A DNA stretch of 64,000 nucleotides, taken from the NCBI RefSeq assembly GCF_010728925.1, contig NZ_AP022608.1:4464001-4528000 (forward strand), given 5' to 3'. The translations under genes were made by a program, and so were the position numbers. Below are positions 54,683 through 64,000 of the stretch, piece by piece. The notes beneath the pieces are model-generated. The model saw only the letters and a program-made list of their open reading frames with translations. It made no database searches and was not told where the DNA came from. Positions within the stretch are counted from its first letter, which is position 1; every line of letters starts with the position of its first letter. Source of the DNA: Mycolicibacterium gadium (GTDB taxonomy: Bacteria; Actinomycetota; Actinomycetes; Mycobacteriales; Mycobacteriaceae).

Positions 54683-55758
54683 TTGAACGCCAACCAGCTC
54701 GGCAGCGCCCGTTCCCGCGAATCGCACAACACCTGACGGGTATCGCAATTGCCGTCCGGGACACCTGCTCCCGACCACATGCCGCCCGTGTCACGACGCA
54801 ACACGATCGCCGACGAGCCGCCGCCGTCGAGCAGCACGGCCGTATCGCTGCCTAGGCCACGGAACAGATCCTGCATCTGGTCGGGTGTGTAGCTGCCGCC
54901 CTGGAAGACGTACATCTCGTCCTTCGTCCTGGAATATGCGAGGGCGGTGCGGGCGGCGCTCGGTCCGCCGTCGTTGAGTTGCCCCATGTCACCGGGCGCC
55001 AACAACCCGATGCCCGCGACCGCGACGAAGCGAACATCCTTGTCGAGCAGGTCCTGAATCACCGGCGATGCGGCGTCGTAATCGTCGGGACTTCTCGGGG
55101 GCACCACGTAGGGTGCGCCTGCGACGGGAAGAATCATGGTGGACAACGCCTTCCAGTTCTCGTTGCCACCCGAGAGGCCTTGCTTTCCCGCATACGCGAG
55201 GGTGCCGGTCACCGCCGCGTTGGCGCGCCCCTGCCCGCGGGTGTTGTCGACGTAGGCACCCAGGGGGGAACTGCAGCCGGTCGACTTCCATGAGCCACCC
55301 TGCTGTCCACGGACGTCGAAGAAGTTGGCGTTGATCGCGATCGTGGGCTGGCCCAGCGCCTGCCATGCCTGCAGCGGCGAGAAGATCTCGGATGCCTGCC
55401 GGAGGCCCTCGCCGGTGCGCGCGCGTGGATCGCGTTCGCAGCGGCCCTGATAACCGCTGTGCGAGTCGACGAGCAGTCGCGGGGCGAGCCGTTGCGACGC
55501 CGACTTGATGATCATCAAGTGGCCGCCGTTGCTCATCTCGTACCAGCTGCCGCCGGCGTTGAGCATCGGTGTGGGATGGCCGCTGCCGAAGTTGTAGACG
55601 AGGTAGGACCCGCGGGTGTTGGCGATGGCGCCGGCGAGGAGATCGCGGCCGCTCGCTGCGCCTGCGTTCGGGGCTCCGGCCGTTGTCGACAGCCCAGCGC
55701 ACAACATCAGCGCCGCCGCGCCGACCGCGAAGCGCCGAATGGTGACGGAGATCGACAA
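54679..55758 (-). CDS. Exported NAGPA/phosphodiester glycosidase-domain protein (lprO position)
   Basis: A 359-residue exported protein: signal peptide at about 1-35 (VTIRRFAVGAAALMLCAGLS) and a phosphodiester glycosidase (NAGPA, DUF2233) domain with TIAINANFFDVRGQQGGSW, LSGGNENW, LLAPGDMGQLNDGGPSAA and LLDGGGSSAIVL. TTG 55758 is preceded by GGAGG, and the promoter at 55791-55818 rules out the in-frame ATG 55794. Its place downstream of mam1D on the opposite strand equals lprO (Rv0179c) of M. tuberculosis; a convincing lipobox is not seen here. It may cut sugar phosphodiesters in the envelope. Confidence 0.82.
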   Translation of the reverse strand: MSISVTIRRFAVGAAALMLCAGLSTTAGAPNAGAASGRDLLAGAIANTRGSYLVYNFGSGHPTPMLNAGGSWYEMSNGGHLMIIKSASQRLAPRLLVDSHSGYQGRCERDPRARTGEGLRQASEIFSPLQAWQALGQPTIAINANFFDVRGQQGGSWKSTGCSSPLGAYVDNTRGQGRANAAVTGTLAYAGKQGLSGGNENWKALSTMILPVAGAPYVVPPRSPDDYDAASPVIQDLLDKDVRFVAVAGIGLLAPGDMGQLNDGGPSAARTALAYSRTKDEMYVFQGGSYTPDQMQDLFRGLGSDTAVLLDGGGSSAIVLRRDTGGMWSGAGVPDGNCDTRQVLCDSRERALPSWLAFN

Positions 55759-55790
55759 AGGGGGCCTCCAGAAGACATAGCGACGAAACC

Positions 55791-55818
55791 ACATTAACCC
55801 CGGTAGCAACACTGTCAA
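55791..55818 (-). promoter_or_regulatory. Consensus-like promoter of the NAGPA-domain gene
   Basis: On the minus strand TTGACA (55818-55813), a 16-base spacer and TAATGT (55796-55791) make a near-perfect SigA-type promoter. The expected start around 55784 leaves a leader of about 26 bases containing GGAGG before the TTG at 55758. Confidence 0.65.
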
Positions 55819-55929
55819 CTTTCGTAACAAGTGCATCACAATAGGATTTCGCCCCGGCACAGACGCTGTCGGCTACCTGTCACGGACTGGCGCGCGTTAG
55901 TTCCCCGAAGAACCGGGTAATCGCACCGC

Positions 55930-56379
55930 ATGCCCACTGTCTCGCGAACGTTCTCGGTCAGCCCCTCGCCGCACCAGGTGATCGAGTACCTCAAGGATTT
56001 TGCACATGCCGTCGAGTGGGATCCGGGCACGCAGCAATGCACGCGCAACGACAGCGGGCCAATCGGTAAAGGCGCGTCCTGGCACAACGTATCGAAGATC
56101 GCCGGCGTCACCGCAGAACTGACCTACACCCTCGAAACAATGAGCGACAGCAATCTGGTGTTCGTCGGCAAGAACAAGTCGTCGACCTCCACCGAGAACA
56201 TCTACGTCGACGCGGCCGATTCGGGTTCGGTGATCACCTACCGCAACGACCTCGAAATGCGCGGGCCGATAGCACTTTTGAACCCGCTGTTGAAGTTGTA
56301 CTTCGAAAAACTGGCCAATGACACCGAGAAACAGATGACGTCGGTACTCAACCGACTACCTATAGAGGAGCAGAAATGA
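55930..56379 (+). CDS. SRPBCC/polyketide cyclase family protein
   Basis: A 149-residue SRPBCC protein with the N-terminal TVSRTFSVSPSPHQVIEYLKDF, the pocket strand GKGASWHNVSKIAGV and the closing C-terminal helix. It should bind a hydrophobic ligand; nothing more specific can be said. It is translationally linked (four-base overlap) to the GlsB-type membrane protein, so the pair may work in envelope stress. Confidence 0.82.
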   Translation: MPTVSRTFSVSPSPHQVIEYLKDFAHAVEWDPGTQQCTRNDSGPIGKGASWHNVSKIAGVTAELTYTLETMSDSNLVFVGKNKSSTSTENIYVDAADSGSVITYRNDLEMRGPIALLNPLLKLYFEKLANDTEKQMTSVLNRLPIEEQK

Positions 56380-56663
56380 TCGGAACGATTCTCAGCGCGC
56401 TCATCGTCGGCCTCATCGTGGGGGCGCTGGCGCGTCTCATCATGCCGGGTAAGCAGAGCATCGGTGTGATCATGACGATCGTGCTCGGTGCGCTCGGATC
56501 CTTCATCGGCTCCTGGCTGACCTACCAGCTCGGGTACCAGAACTCGAACGGCGGGTGGGAGATCATCCCGTTCCTCGTCGGCATCATCGTCGCCATCGTG
56601 CTGATCGCGATCTATGTCGGTATCACCGGGCGGCGGGGCACCAAGAGCACGCAGGTCCGCTAG
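56376..56663 (+). CDS. GlsB/YeaQ/YmgE family small membrane protein
   Basis: A 95-residue protein with three membrane helices (ILSALIVGLIVGALARLIMPG, then TIVLGALGSFIGSWLTY and FLVGIIVAIVLIAIYVGI), of the transglycosylase-associated GlsB/YeaQ family linked to general stress in other bacteria. The role in mycobacteria is unknown. Its stop overlaps the 3' end of the convergent lipoprotein gene. Confidence 0.84.
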   Translation: MIGTILSALIVGLIVGALARLIMPGKQSIGVIMTIVLGALGSFIGSWLTYQLGYQNSNGGWEIIPFLVGIIVAIVLIAIYVGITGRRGTKSTQVR

Positions 56664-57964
56664 GGCGACGGCGGGGCCAGACGGTACACGGCGTCGGCGT
56701 AATCGTCGGTGATGTAGACCGCGCCGTCCGGTCCGGTCACCGCGGCCACCGGACGGCCCCACCGCGAGCCGTCCCCGGACTGAAACCCACCGACGAGCGT
56801 CTGCTGATCGCCCAAGACGCCGTCGCGCCAGGGAAAGAACGACACCTCGGGCGCACGGGGCGGTTCGCGGTTCCACGATCCGTGGACGCCGACGAGCGCC
56901 CCGCTGGCGTACGGCGCGGGCAGTACGCCGTCGGTGAAGCTCATGCCGAGTGGGGCGGCGTGAGCGCCGAGGCTCTGTTCGATCGGCGGCAGTGACGCAC
57001 AGTCCATGCGGTCGCCGTCGGCGTTGGTCTGCACATCACGAATCAACGGCAGATTGGCCGGACCGCCGTCGGGATTGCAGTAGGGCCAGCCCAATTCGCG
57101 TCCCGGTGTCAGCCGGGCCACCGATTCCGGTGGATGCTCGTCGACGTACTCCGGATCGACCTCGCCGGTGCGTGGATCCGCGACGTTGTCACGGTTGTTG
57201 ACCGCGGTCCACAACGACCCGTCCGGCGCGATCGCCAGGCCGGTGCCGTTGCGGACGCCCGTCGCAAATGGTTCAGCCGGTCCGCCGCCGCGTGGAACGC
57301 GCATGATGGTGGCGCGCGGCGGGTCCGCGTCGCGATCCTCGGCTGAGATGTTGCCCGTCGACCCGATCGAGAAGTACACGGCACCGTCGGGGCCGATCGC
57401 GACGCTCTTGAGCGCGTGCGAATAGGCGCCGCGAAGGTCCGGGCTCTTCGCGTCGGGCAGGCCCCCGGCGACGGTTCGGCGATTGATCGCCCTGCCGTCG
57501 GCGTAGTCGTAAACATCGATCTGGTCGCTTTCCGCGACGTACAAGGAATTTCCGGCGAAGGTCAACCCGTGAGGCTGGTCGAGTCCGTCGAGTGGCACCT
57601 CTCGTGTCGGGCTGCCGGCCCCAGGGCGCAGCGCGACGACCTCGCCGGCACTGGGCACCGATATCAGCAGCGCGCCGTCGGGGGCCCACGCCGCGAGCCT
57701 CGGCTTCGGCAAGCGCGCCCACACCGACAACGTCCACCCTCGCGGAACCCGCGCCTCCCGTGGCTCGTCGAACGGGGCCTGCGCCAGATCGGGAGCTACC
57801 TGCACCGCCACGGGGCTCAGCCCCCCGGCAGGTTCGGAGGTCGGGGCGGCCGAAGTCGGTGCACGGGTGTCCGGTGGCGGAGTCGGTGCAGCGGAGCACG
57901 CGGTGAGCAGCGCCATACCGGCGATGCAGATCCCAATTCTGTTATGCCGCAGATAAACCCGCAT
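56660..57964 (-). CDS. Lipoprotein with sorbosone/glucose dehydrogenase-type beta propeller
   Basis: A 434-residue lipoprotein: signal peptide with lipobox LTAC (cysteine about residue 23), then a proline/threonine-rich linker (APTPPPDTRAPTSAAP) and a six-bladed PQQ-type beta propeller (GSDH/YliI family) with DQPHGLTFAGNSLYVAESD, LKSVAIGPDGAVYFSIGS, RNGTGLAIAPDGSLW and GPDGAVYITDDYADAVYRL. Without a visible set of catalytic residues it may bind rather than oxidise sugars. ATG 57964 overlaps the pirin stop by 23 bases. Confidence 0.84.
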   Translation of the reverse strand: MRVYLRHNRIGICIAGMALLTACSAAPTPPPDTRAPTSAAPTSEPAGGLSPVAVQVAPDLAQAPFDEPREARVPRGWTLSVWARLPKPRLAAWAPDGALLISVPSAGEVVALRPGAGSPTREVPLDGLDQPHGLTFAGNSLYVAESDQIDVYDYADGRAINRRTVAGGLPDAKSPDLRGAYSHALKSVAIGPDGAVYFSIGSTGNISAEDRDADPPRATIMRVPRGGGPAEPFATGVRNGTGLAIAPDGSLWTAVNNRDNVADPRTGEVDPEYVDEHPPESVARLTPGRELGWPYCNPDGGPANLPLIRDVQTNADGDRMDCASLPPIEQSLGAHAAPLGMSFTDGVLPAPYASGALVGVHGSWNREPPRAPEVSFFPWRDGVLGDQQTLVGGFQSGDGSRWGRPVAAVTGPDGAVYITDDYADAVYRLAPPSP

Positions 57965-58703
57965 GCATCTCCCAAAGCAGAATTTCAGCGGGTTCGGTGG
58001 CGGTGACGCGCTGGCCGCCCGAAGCGGTGAATCGCACGGCGTCGCCTTCGTGCAACGGCCCCGCGCCCTCGAGGGTGACGTCACCGCGGGGTACGAACAG
58101 GTGCAGGTACGGCGCCGAAGGCAGTTCGACACTCTCGCCGGCCTGTAGCCGCGCGCCGTGCAGCGCGGCATACTTGTTGCGGATCGTGATAGCGGCCTGG
58201 TCGCTGTGCTCGGGCATGCCCGAGGCGATGGTCACCAGACCGCCACGCAACAGCTCGTCGTCGATCTCGAGCTGCTGGTATCCGGGTTCGATGCCCGACT
58301 CGTCGGGAACCACCCACATCTGCACGAAATGCACAGGGTCGGAGTGCGATTGCTCGCCGGTCAGCGTCCAGGAGTCGTTCTTCTCCGAGTGCAGGATGCC
58401 GCGTCCAGCCGACATGCGTTGTGCCAGGCCGGGATAGATCACGCCGGAGTGACCGGTCGAGTCCTGGTGCACGAGCGATCCGCGCAGCACCCAGGTCACG
58501 ATCTCCATATCGCGATGCGGGTGGGTATCAAAGCCGGTCCCCGGCTTCACGATGTCGTCGTTGTTGACGAGCAGCAGGCCGTGGTGGGTGTTCTCGGGTT
58601 CGTAGTGGCTGCCGAACGAGAACGAGTGCTTGGAGTCCAGCCATGCGATCTTGGTTTTCGCGCGGTCGTCGGCACGACGGACGTCTATGGTCGGGGTGGT
58701 CAT
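57942..58703 (-). CDS. Pirin family protein (Rv0181c-like)
   Basis: A 253-residue pirin of the YhhW type. The N-terminal cupin has the metal-binding FDTHPHRDMEIVTWVLRG, then HSEKNDSWTLTGEQSH. It corresponds to Rv0181c by position, ahead of sigG and the lipase. It is divergent from a MarR regulator gene with 68 bases between starts, so MarR probably controls it. The lipoprotein gene overlaps its end, suggesting one operon. Quercetinase activity is known for YhhW; the role here is not. Confidence 0.88.
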   Translation of the reverse strand: MTTPTIDVRRADDRAKTKIAWLDSKHSFSFGSHYEPENTHHGLLLVNNDDIVKPGTGFDTHPHRDMEIVTWVLRGSLVHQDSTGHSGVIYPGLAQRMSAGRGILHSEKNDSWTLTGEQSHSDPVHFVQMWVVPDESGIEPGYQQLEIDDELLRGGLVTIASGMPEHSDQAAITIRNKYAALHGARLQAGESVELPSAPYLHLFVPRGDVTLEGAGPLHEGDAVRFTASGGQRVTATEPAEILLWEMHAGLSAA

Positions 58704-58746
58704 CAGCGATCCTCTCGCTCCGGGCCCAGCCTAGGTGCGGCCACTG

Positions 58747-58771
58747 GACACGACAACATGGATGATGTGTC
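58747..58771. promoter_or_regulatory. Inverted repeat between pirin and marR, candidate operator
   Basis: GACAC (58747-58751), 15 bases, and GTGTC (58767-58771) form an inverted repeat directly before the MarR start; a nested ATGA-TGTG-TCAT is inside the right arm. A MarR dimer could bind here and control both genes. The repeat arms are short, so the call is weak. Confidence 0.35.
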
Positions 58772-59236
58772 ATGTATTCCATGTGGCTGACCGACGAGCA
58801 ACAGCAGATCTGGCGCGACTATCTGGCGATGGCCAGCCGGCTGCAGACGGCGATGCACCGCCAGCTCCAGCAGGACTGCGAGCTGTCGCTCTCGGACTAC
58901 GACGTGCTGGTCGCCCTGTCCGAGCGCGGCCCACTGCGGATCAACGAACTCGGCGATGCGTTGGCGTGGGAGCAGAGCCGGTTGTCCCACCAATTGCGCC
59001 GGATGCGTGGTCGTGGTCTGGTCGCACGCCAGGGCAGCGACGACGACCGCCGCGGTGCGACCGTCGACCTCACCGACGCCGGCCGTGCTGCGCTCGAGGT
59101 GGCCGCGCCGGGGCACGTCGCGTTGGTGCGCTCCGCGATGTTCGACGGAATGCCGGAAGCGCAATTGCGCGCCTTCGGCGCGGTGGCCAAGGCCGTCTCC
59201 GAGCGGTTGACTACCAGTCCGCCTCGTCGAACGTGA
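58772..59236 (+). CDS. MarR family transcriptional regulator
   Basis: A 154-residue MarR regulator with a winged helix: the helix-turn-helix ELGDALAWEQSRLSHQLRRM at about 65-84 and the wing RQGSDDDRRGATVDLTDAG. Start at ATG 58772 (a second ATG lies at 58781). The gene is divergent from a pirin and converges on the alcohol dehydrogenase gene with a 26-base overlap of 3' ends. It probably senses a phenolic or oxidising compound, as relatives do; this is inferred. Confidence 0.88.
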   Translation: MYSMWLTDEQQQIWRDYLAMASRLQTAMHRQLQQDCELSLSDYDVLVALSERGPLRINELGDALAWEQSRLSHQLRRMRGRGLVARQGSDDDRRGATVDLTDAGRAALEVAAPGHVALVRSAMFDGMPEAQLRAFGAVAKAVSERLTTSPPRRT

Positions 59237-60335
59237 TGACGCCGCGGATGTTGTTGCCGTCGAGCATGTCCTGGTAGCCCTGGTTGATGTCCTCGAGACG
59301 GTAGGTCCTGGTGACCATGTCGTCGATGTTGAGCAGGCCCGACTTGTACAGCCCGGTGAGCTTCGGCGTATCGACGTGCGAGCTCCCACCGCCGAAGATG
59401 TTGCCCTTCAACGTCTTCTGCAACATGGTGAACAGGAACATGTTGAGCTTGACGTCGGCGTCCATCATCGAACCCATGCCGGTCAGCACGCAGGTGCCGG
59501 TCTTGGCGGTGAGGATCATCGCCTCTTCGATGTATTCGCCCTTCATGTCGCCGACAGCGATGATCGTCTTGTCGGCCATCAAGCCATGCGTTACGTCGAT
59601 CATGGGGGCGATCGCCTCGGCCATCGACGGGTAGACGTGCGTTGCGCCGAACTTGATCGCCTGGTCGCGCTTCCACTCGTTCGGATCGATGGCGATGACA
59701 TTGCGGGCGCCCGAGATCACCGCACCCTGCAGTGCGCTCATGCCGATGCCGCCGACGCCGATGATGGCGACGGTCTCGCCGGGTTGGACGTCGGCGACGT
59801 TGACGGCCGACCCGAAGCCCGTCGGCACCGCGCAACCCATGATCGCGGCGGTCTCGAACGGGATGTCCTTGTCGATCTTGACGACGGAGTCCTTGTGGAC
59901 CGTCATGTGCGGGGCGAAGGTGCCGAGCAGGTTCATCGGCGAGACCTCGGTGGTGCCGGCGTGCACGCGCGAGGTGCCGTCGGCGATCGCCTTACCGCCG
60001 AGCAGAACCGCGCCGCGATCACACAGTGAGCGGTAGCCCTTCAGGCACGGCGGACACTCGCCGCAGGCCGGGATGAACGCGAGGATGACGTGGTCGCCCT
60101 CCTCGATGCCCGTCACGTTGCGGCCGACCTTGGTGACGACGCCGGCGCCCTCGTGGCCGCCGAGCGCGGGCAGGGCGATCGGGGTGGCGCCGGTGGTCAG
60201 GTGATAGTCGGAGTGGCACATACCCGCGGCGTGGACGCGGATCTGTACCTCGTCGCCGACGGGGTCGCCGATCTCGATCTCATCGACGCGGAACGGCGTG
60301 TTGAGCTCCCACAGCAGAGCGCCCTTGGTCTTCAT
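59211..60335 (-). CDS. Zinc-dependent alcohol dehydrogenase, NDMA-dependent (mycothiol-type) group
   Basis: A 374-residue zinc dehydrogenase of the actinobacterial NDMA-dependent group (like Rv0761c AdhB), which binds NAD tightly. Zinc ligands are in AGMCHSDYHLTTG, LGGHEGAGVV and the structural CGECPPCLKGYRSLC, and the cofactor fold is IIGVGGIGMSALQGAVISGA. ATG 60335 (MKTKGALLWELN) is the standard family start; the frame opens 39 bases upstream. It is a single gene, divergent from the DUF559 gene, and could oxidise alcohols or detoxify aldehydes. Confidence 0.9.
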   Translation of the reverse strand: MKTKGALLWELNTPFRVDEIEIGDPVGDEVQIRVHAAGMCHSDYHLTTGATPIALPALGGHEGAGVVTKVGRNVTGIEEGDHVILAFIPACGECPPCLKGYRSLCDRGAVLLGGKAIADGTSRVHAGTTEVSPMNLLGTFAPHMTVHKDSVVKIDKDIPFETAAIMGCAVPTGFGSAVNVADVQPGETVAIIGVGGIGMSALQGAVISGARNVIAIDPNEWKRDQAIKFGATHVYPSMAEAIAPMIDVTHGLMADKTIIAVGDMKGEYIEEAMILTAKTGTCVLTGMGSMMDADVKLNMFLFTMLQKTLKGNIFGGGSSHVDTPKLTGLYKSGLLNIDDMVTRTYRLEDINQGYQDMLDGNNIRGVITFDEADW

Positions 60336-60415
60336 GACCCATGAGAATAGAACACGTTCCAGAACTGCTGCCAATCGCAGCGTTGAGCTGGCAGTTCGCG
60401 CGCTATTGATCGTCG

Positions 60416-60435
60416 AGCGTCGGGTTTGCGACGCT
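60416..60435. repeat. Stem-loop upstream of the DUF559 gene, containing a repeated motif
   Basis: AGCGTCG-GGTTTG-CGACGCT is a perfect seven-base stem with a six-base loop in the 169-base region between two divergent genes, where a terminator is not expected. Its left part with flanks, TCGAGCGTCGGGTTT (60413-60427), recurs with one change at 61410-61424 on the other side of the DUF559 gene. Confidence 0.6.
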
Positions 60436-60504
60436 TGTGGATAAGTACCGTGACAAAGCCCGACGGTCGCCGATCCTGTCGGATAGCGACCCCACCGTTA
60501 CGCC

Positions 60505-61402
60505 ATGAATATGGAGCCGTTCCTTGGAACCGAAGCCGTGGCGGCGGGCCGTTTCACGCGCAGAACCCTGACGACCCGCAACGTGAAGATCTACCAAAAC
60601 GTCTACCTGCCGAAGGGGGTGGAGCTGACCGCCGAGATGCGAGCGAATGCCGCGTGGTTGTGGTCGAGTCGTCGCGCCACAGTCGCTGGGCTTTCGGCCG
60701 CGGCCGTTCACGGATCGAAATGGATCGACGCGGCGCTTCCTGCCGAGCTAATACGACCTGTGCCAGGCAAGGTCAATGGGATCGTGATCCATCGCGACGT
60801 CCTCCACGAAAGCGAAATATGCGCGGTCCGTGGCATGACGGCCACCACACCCGCGCGTACCGCTTACGACCTAGGGCGGCGAGGGACTTTGAATGCAGGC
60901 GGTAATGAGGCTTGATGCACTTGCGAACGCGACAGGCGTGAAGTCCGAGGAGGTTGCGGCGCTGCTGCCCATGCACCGCGGTGCTCGGGGGATCCCGCAT
61001 TTGCGGAAAGCGACCGATCTGATGGACGGCGGCTCGGAGTCGCCTCAGGAGACGCGCACTCGTCTGCTTCTCATCGAAGCCGGTTTTCCCCGTCCGGAGA
61101 CACAGATCGTGGTGTGCAACACGTTCGGGGAGTTCATCGGCCGGGTGGACCTGGGATACCGGAAGTGGAAAGTCGCCGTCGAGTACGACGGTCCACAACA
61201 CTGGGCCACGTGGGCGGATCATGCTCGCGACATCGAGCGGATCGCCGACCTCGAAGCGGAAGGCTGGATCGTGATTCGGCTCAGCCGCGACATCCTTCGA
61301 TACAGACGCAGCACATTCCTTGCGCGGGTGCGCGATGCGATGCGCGATAGAGGATGGTCTGACCACGCCTCGGTGCGGCTAGATGCGAGCTTGCCCCGGT
61401 GA
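60505..61402 (+). pseudogene. DUF559 endonuclease-domain gene with N-terminal AbiEi-like domain, frameshifted
   Basis: Two consecutive frames make one typical mycobacterial DUF559 protein of about 298 residues. The first (60505-60915) has an AbiEi antitoxin-like winged-helix region (RFTRRTLTTRNVKIYQNVYL, then RRATVAGLSAAAVHG and TTPARTAYDLGRRG). The second (60893-61402) has the DUF559 (Vsr-like) nuclease core: SPQETRTRLLLIEAGFPRP, GRVDLGYRKWKVAVEYDG, and GWIVIRLSRDIL. An extra G near 60900 (GCAGGCG, expected GCAGCG) splits them. It is bracketed by repeated palindromic motifs. The catalytic D and E-x-K-like residues are in the second part. Confidence 0.78.
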
Positions 61403-61409
61403 AACCAGC

Positions 61410-61463
61410 TCGAGTGTCGGGTTTACCCACGTTTTCGGCGCGCGGGCGTGACAACACCCGACA
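61410..61463. repeat. Long stem-loop after the DUF559 gene, with two copies of the repeated motif
   Basis: TGTCGGGT (61415-61422) pairs with ACCCGACA (61456-61463), and inside, after symmetrical five-base internal loops, CACG (61428-61431) pairs with CGTG (61447-61450). The element sits between convergent genes (DUF559 and sigG), so it may act as a bidirectional terminator, but its sequence repeats the motif found upstream of the DUF559 gene. Confidence 0.6.
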
Positions 61464-61472
61464 TTCGGCAAA

Positions 61473-62456
61473 CTAGAGCGTGGCGGGCAAGCCCCACTTC
61501 TCGAACGACGCCATGTGGAAGGCGACCACATGGGTAATGCCTTCGTCCGTCGTGGCGAGCACATGCATCTGGAACGGCTCATGCGCGCCGGTTTCCCGGT
61601 TGAGCATGTACATCGCTCCGGCCGGCTGACCGTTGGCCACCGTGGGGAGTAGCCGCATGTCGCCGGGCAACTCGGCCGGGCAGTGCGTCTTCGACAGCAG
61701 GACGATGTTCTCCGGGCCCTGATACCAGCCGTCGAAGGGCGGCATCTCCCAGACGGCGTCGGCGGTGAACAGCTCGACGAGCTTGTCCATGTCATAGGTC
61801 TCGAACGCGTCGATGTAGCGCGTCAGCAGATCCTGGGCTTCCTTCGACTCCGGGACCTGCAGATGGTCGTCCTCGCTGGGCCCGACGGCATCGAGTTGCG
61901 CACGCGCGCGCTGCAACAGGCTGTTGACCGCCGCGGTCGAGGAGCCGATGGCGTCGGCGACCTCCGCGGCTTTCCACTGCAGTACCTCACGCAACACGAG
62001 CACCGCGCGTTGCCGGGCGGACAGGTGCTGCAGCGCCGCGACGAACGCGAGCCGCACCGATTCACGCGAGCCGACGATGTTCGACGGGTCGGTCGAGTCG
62101 TCGGGAATGGGCTCCAGCCACGGCACCTCGTCGCGCGCGACGATGTCGTCGACCGGATCGGAGCTGGGCGCGCCGAGCCCCGTCGGCAGCGGCCGGCGCT
62201 GACGGCTGTCCAACGCCGTCAAGCAGGTGTTGGTGGCGATCCGGTACAGCCAGGTACGCACGGATGATTTGCCTTGGAACCCCTGGTACGACTTCCATGC
62301 CCGCAAGTAGGTTTCCTGCACCAGGTCCTCGGCGTCATGCAGCGACCCGGTCATCCGATAGCAGTGCGCGAGCAGCTCGCGGCGATAGCGCTGCGCGTCG
62401 GCCAGAAAGGCGTCTTCGGCGCTGTCGTCGTCCAGATTGCGGGCCAGGACCGTCAC
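61473..62456 (-). CDS. sigG: ECF sigma factor SigG
   Basis: An ECF-type sigma factor with a C-terminal SnoaL-like (NTF2) domain. From GTG 62456 it has 327 residues: region 2 at about 18-85 (LLAHCYRMTGSLHDAEDLVQ, GKSSVRTWLYRIATN), region 4 at about 135-190 (LSARQRAVLVLREVLQWKAA, STAAVNSLLQRAR) and SnoaL from about 205 (YIDAFETYDMDKLVELF). M. tuberculosis SigG is induced by DNA damage. A damage-type promoter match at 62464-62486 puts the transcript start at 62456, so the in-frame ATG 62477 is less likely. It is divergent from the lipase gene, as Rv0182c-Rv0183. Confidence 0.88.
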   Translation of the reverse strand: MTVLARNLDDDSAEDAFLADAQRYRRELLAHCYRMTGSLHDAEDLVQETYLRAWKSYQGFQGKSSVRTWLYRIATNTCLTALDSRQRRPLPTGLGAPSSDPVDDIVARDEVPWLEPIPDDSTDPSNIVGSRESVRLAFVAALQHLSARQRAVLVLREVLQWKAAEVADAIGSSTAAVNSLLQRARAQLDAVGPSEDDHLQVPESKEAQDLLTRYIDAFETYDMDKLVELFTADAVWEMPPFDGWYQGPENIVLLSKTHCPAELPGDMRLLPTVANGQPAGAMYMLNRETGAHEPFQMHVLATTDEGITHVVAFHMASFEKWGLPATL

Positions 62457-62463
62457 CTCGCCG

Positions 62464-64000
<1,537 letters not shown>

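Overview
The window is high-GC actinobacterial DNA, almost certainly from a fast-growing mycobacterium (Mycolicibacterium type). The evidence is a complete mce1 operon (regulator, fadD5, yrbE1A/B, mce1A-F, four Mce-associated genes), many GTG and TTG starts, leaderless-looking promoters, and gene order that follows the Rv0144-Rv0183 stretch of Mycobacterium tuberculosis with extra genes inserted. The synteny is from memory of that genome, not from a search. No tRNA, rRNA or CRISPR array was seen. Genes are packed tightly and no gap exceeds 300 bases.

Layout. 1-5.7 kb: a whole fructose phosphotransferase system (HPr, FruA, FruK, a DeoR-type repressor and, divergently, enzyme I). 5.7-9.9 kb: a pirin, then a minus-strand operon of TetR regulator, small membrane protein and FUSC-type transporter. 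10-17 kb: a second TetR, an Rv0146-like methyltransferase, then a run of aldehyde dehydrogenase, SDR, quinone reductase, HAD hydrolase, methyltransferase and DUF456 protein. 17-24.2 kb: the ptpB-like phosphatase with fadE2, a NarL-type two-component pair, an alpha/beta hydrolase, a DUF3592 protein and another acyl-CoA dehydrogenase. 24.2-28 kb: transhydrogenase pntA (fused form) and pntB, a DUF3159 membrane protein and a 36-residue small protein. 28-34.5 kb: TetR plus large acyl-CoA dehydrogenase, an AdhE1-like dehydrogenase, a hydrolase-LuxR fusion, a methyltransferase, a thioesterase and an SRPBCC protein. 34.5-35.9 kb: an IS30-family element. 35.9-51.4 kb: the mce1 locus. 51.4-64 kb: mixed accessory genes, a NAGPA-type exported protein, a sorbosone dehydrogenase-like lipoprotein, a MarR/pirin pair, an NDMA-dependent-type alcohol dehydrogenase, a broken DUF559 nuclease gene, sigG, a monoacylglycerol lipase and a truncated lipoprotein.

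How it fits together. Fatty acid and lipid handling dominates: the Mce1 transporter would import lipids, FadD5 would activate them, and the acyl-CoA dehydrogenases, SDR, thioesterase and aldehyde/alcohol dehydrogenases could process them, while pntAB balances NADH and NADPH. Two TetR-linked promoter regions (before the aldehyde dehydrogenase and before the TetR at 28156) share a similar operator-like sequence, which suggests one regulon.

The most notable observations are a 20-codon leader peptide with a strong ribosome site that ends in a GTGA overlap with yrbE1A; a RecA-independent (PafBC-type) DNA-damage promoter match that would make sigG leaderless and move its start; a DUF559 nuclease gene bracketed by repeated palindromic motifs; a perfect 15-bp palindrome between pntA and its divergent neighbour; and four genes each split by a one-base indel in a short homopolymer, which may be real gene decay or assembly error.
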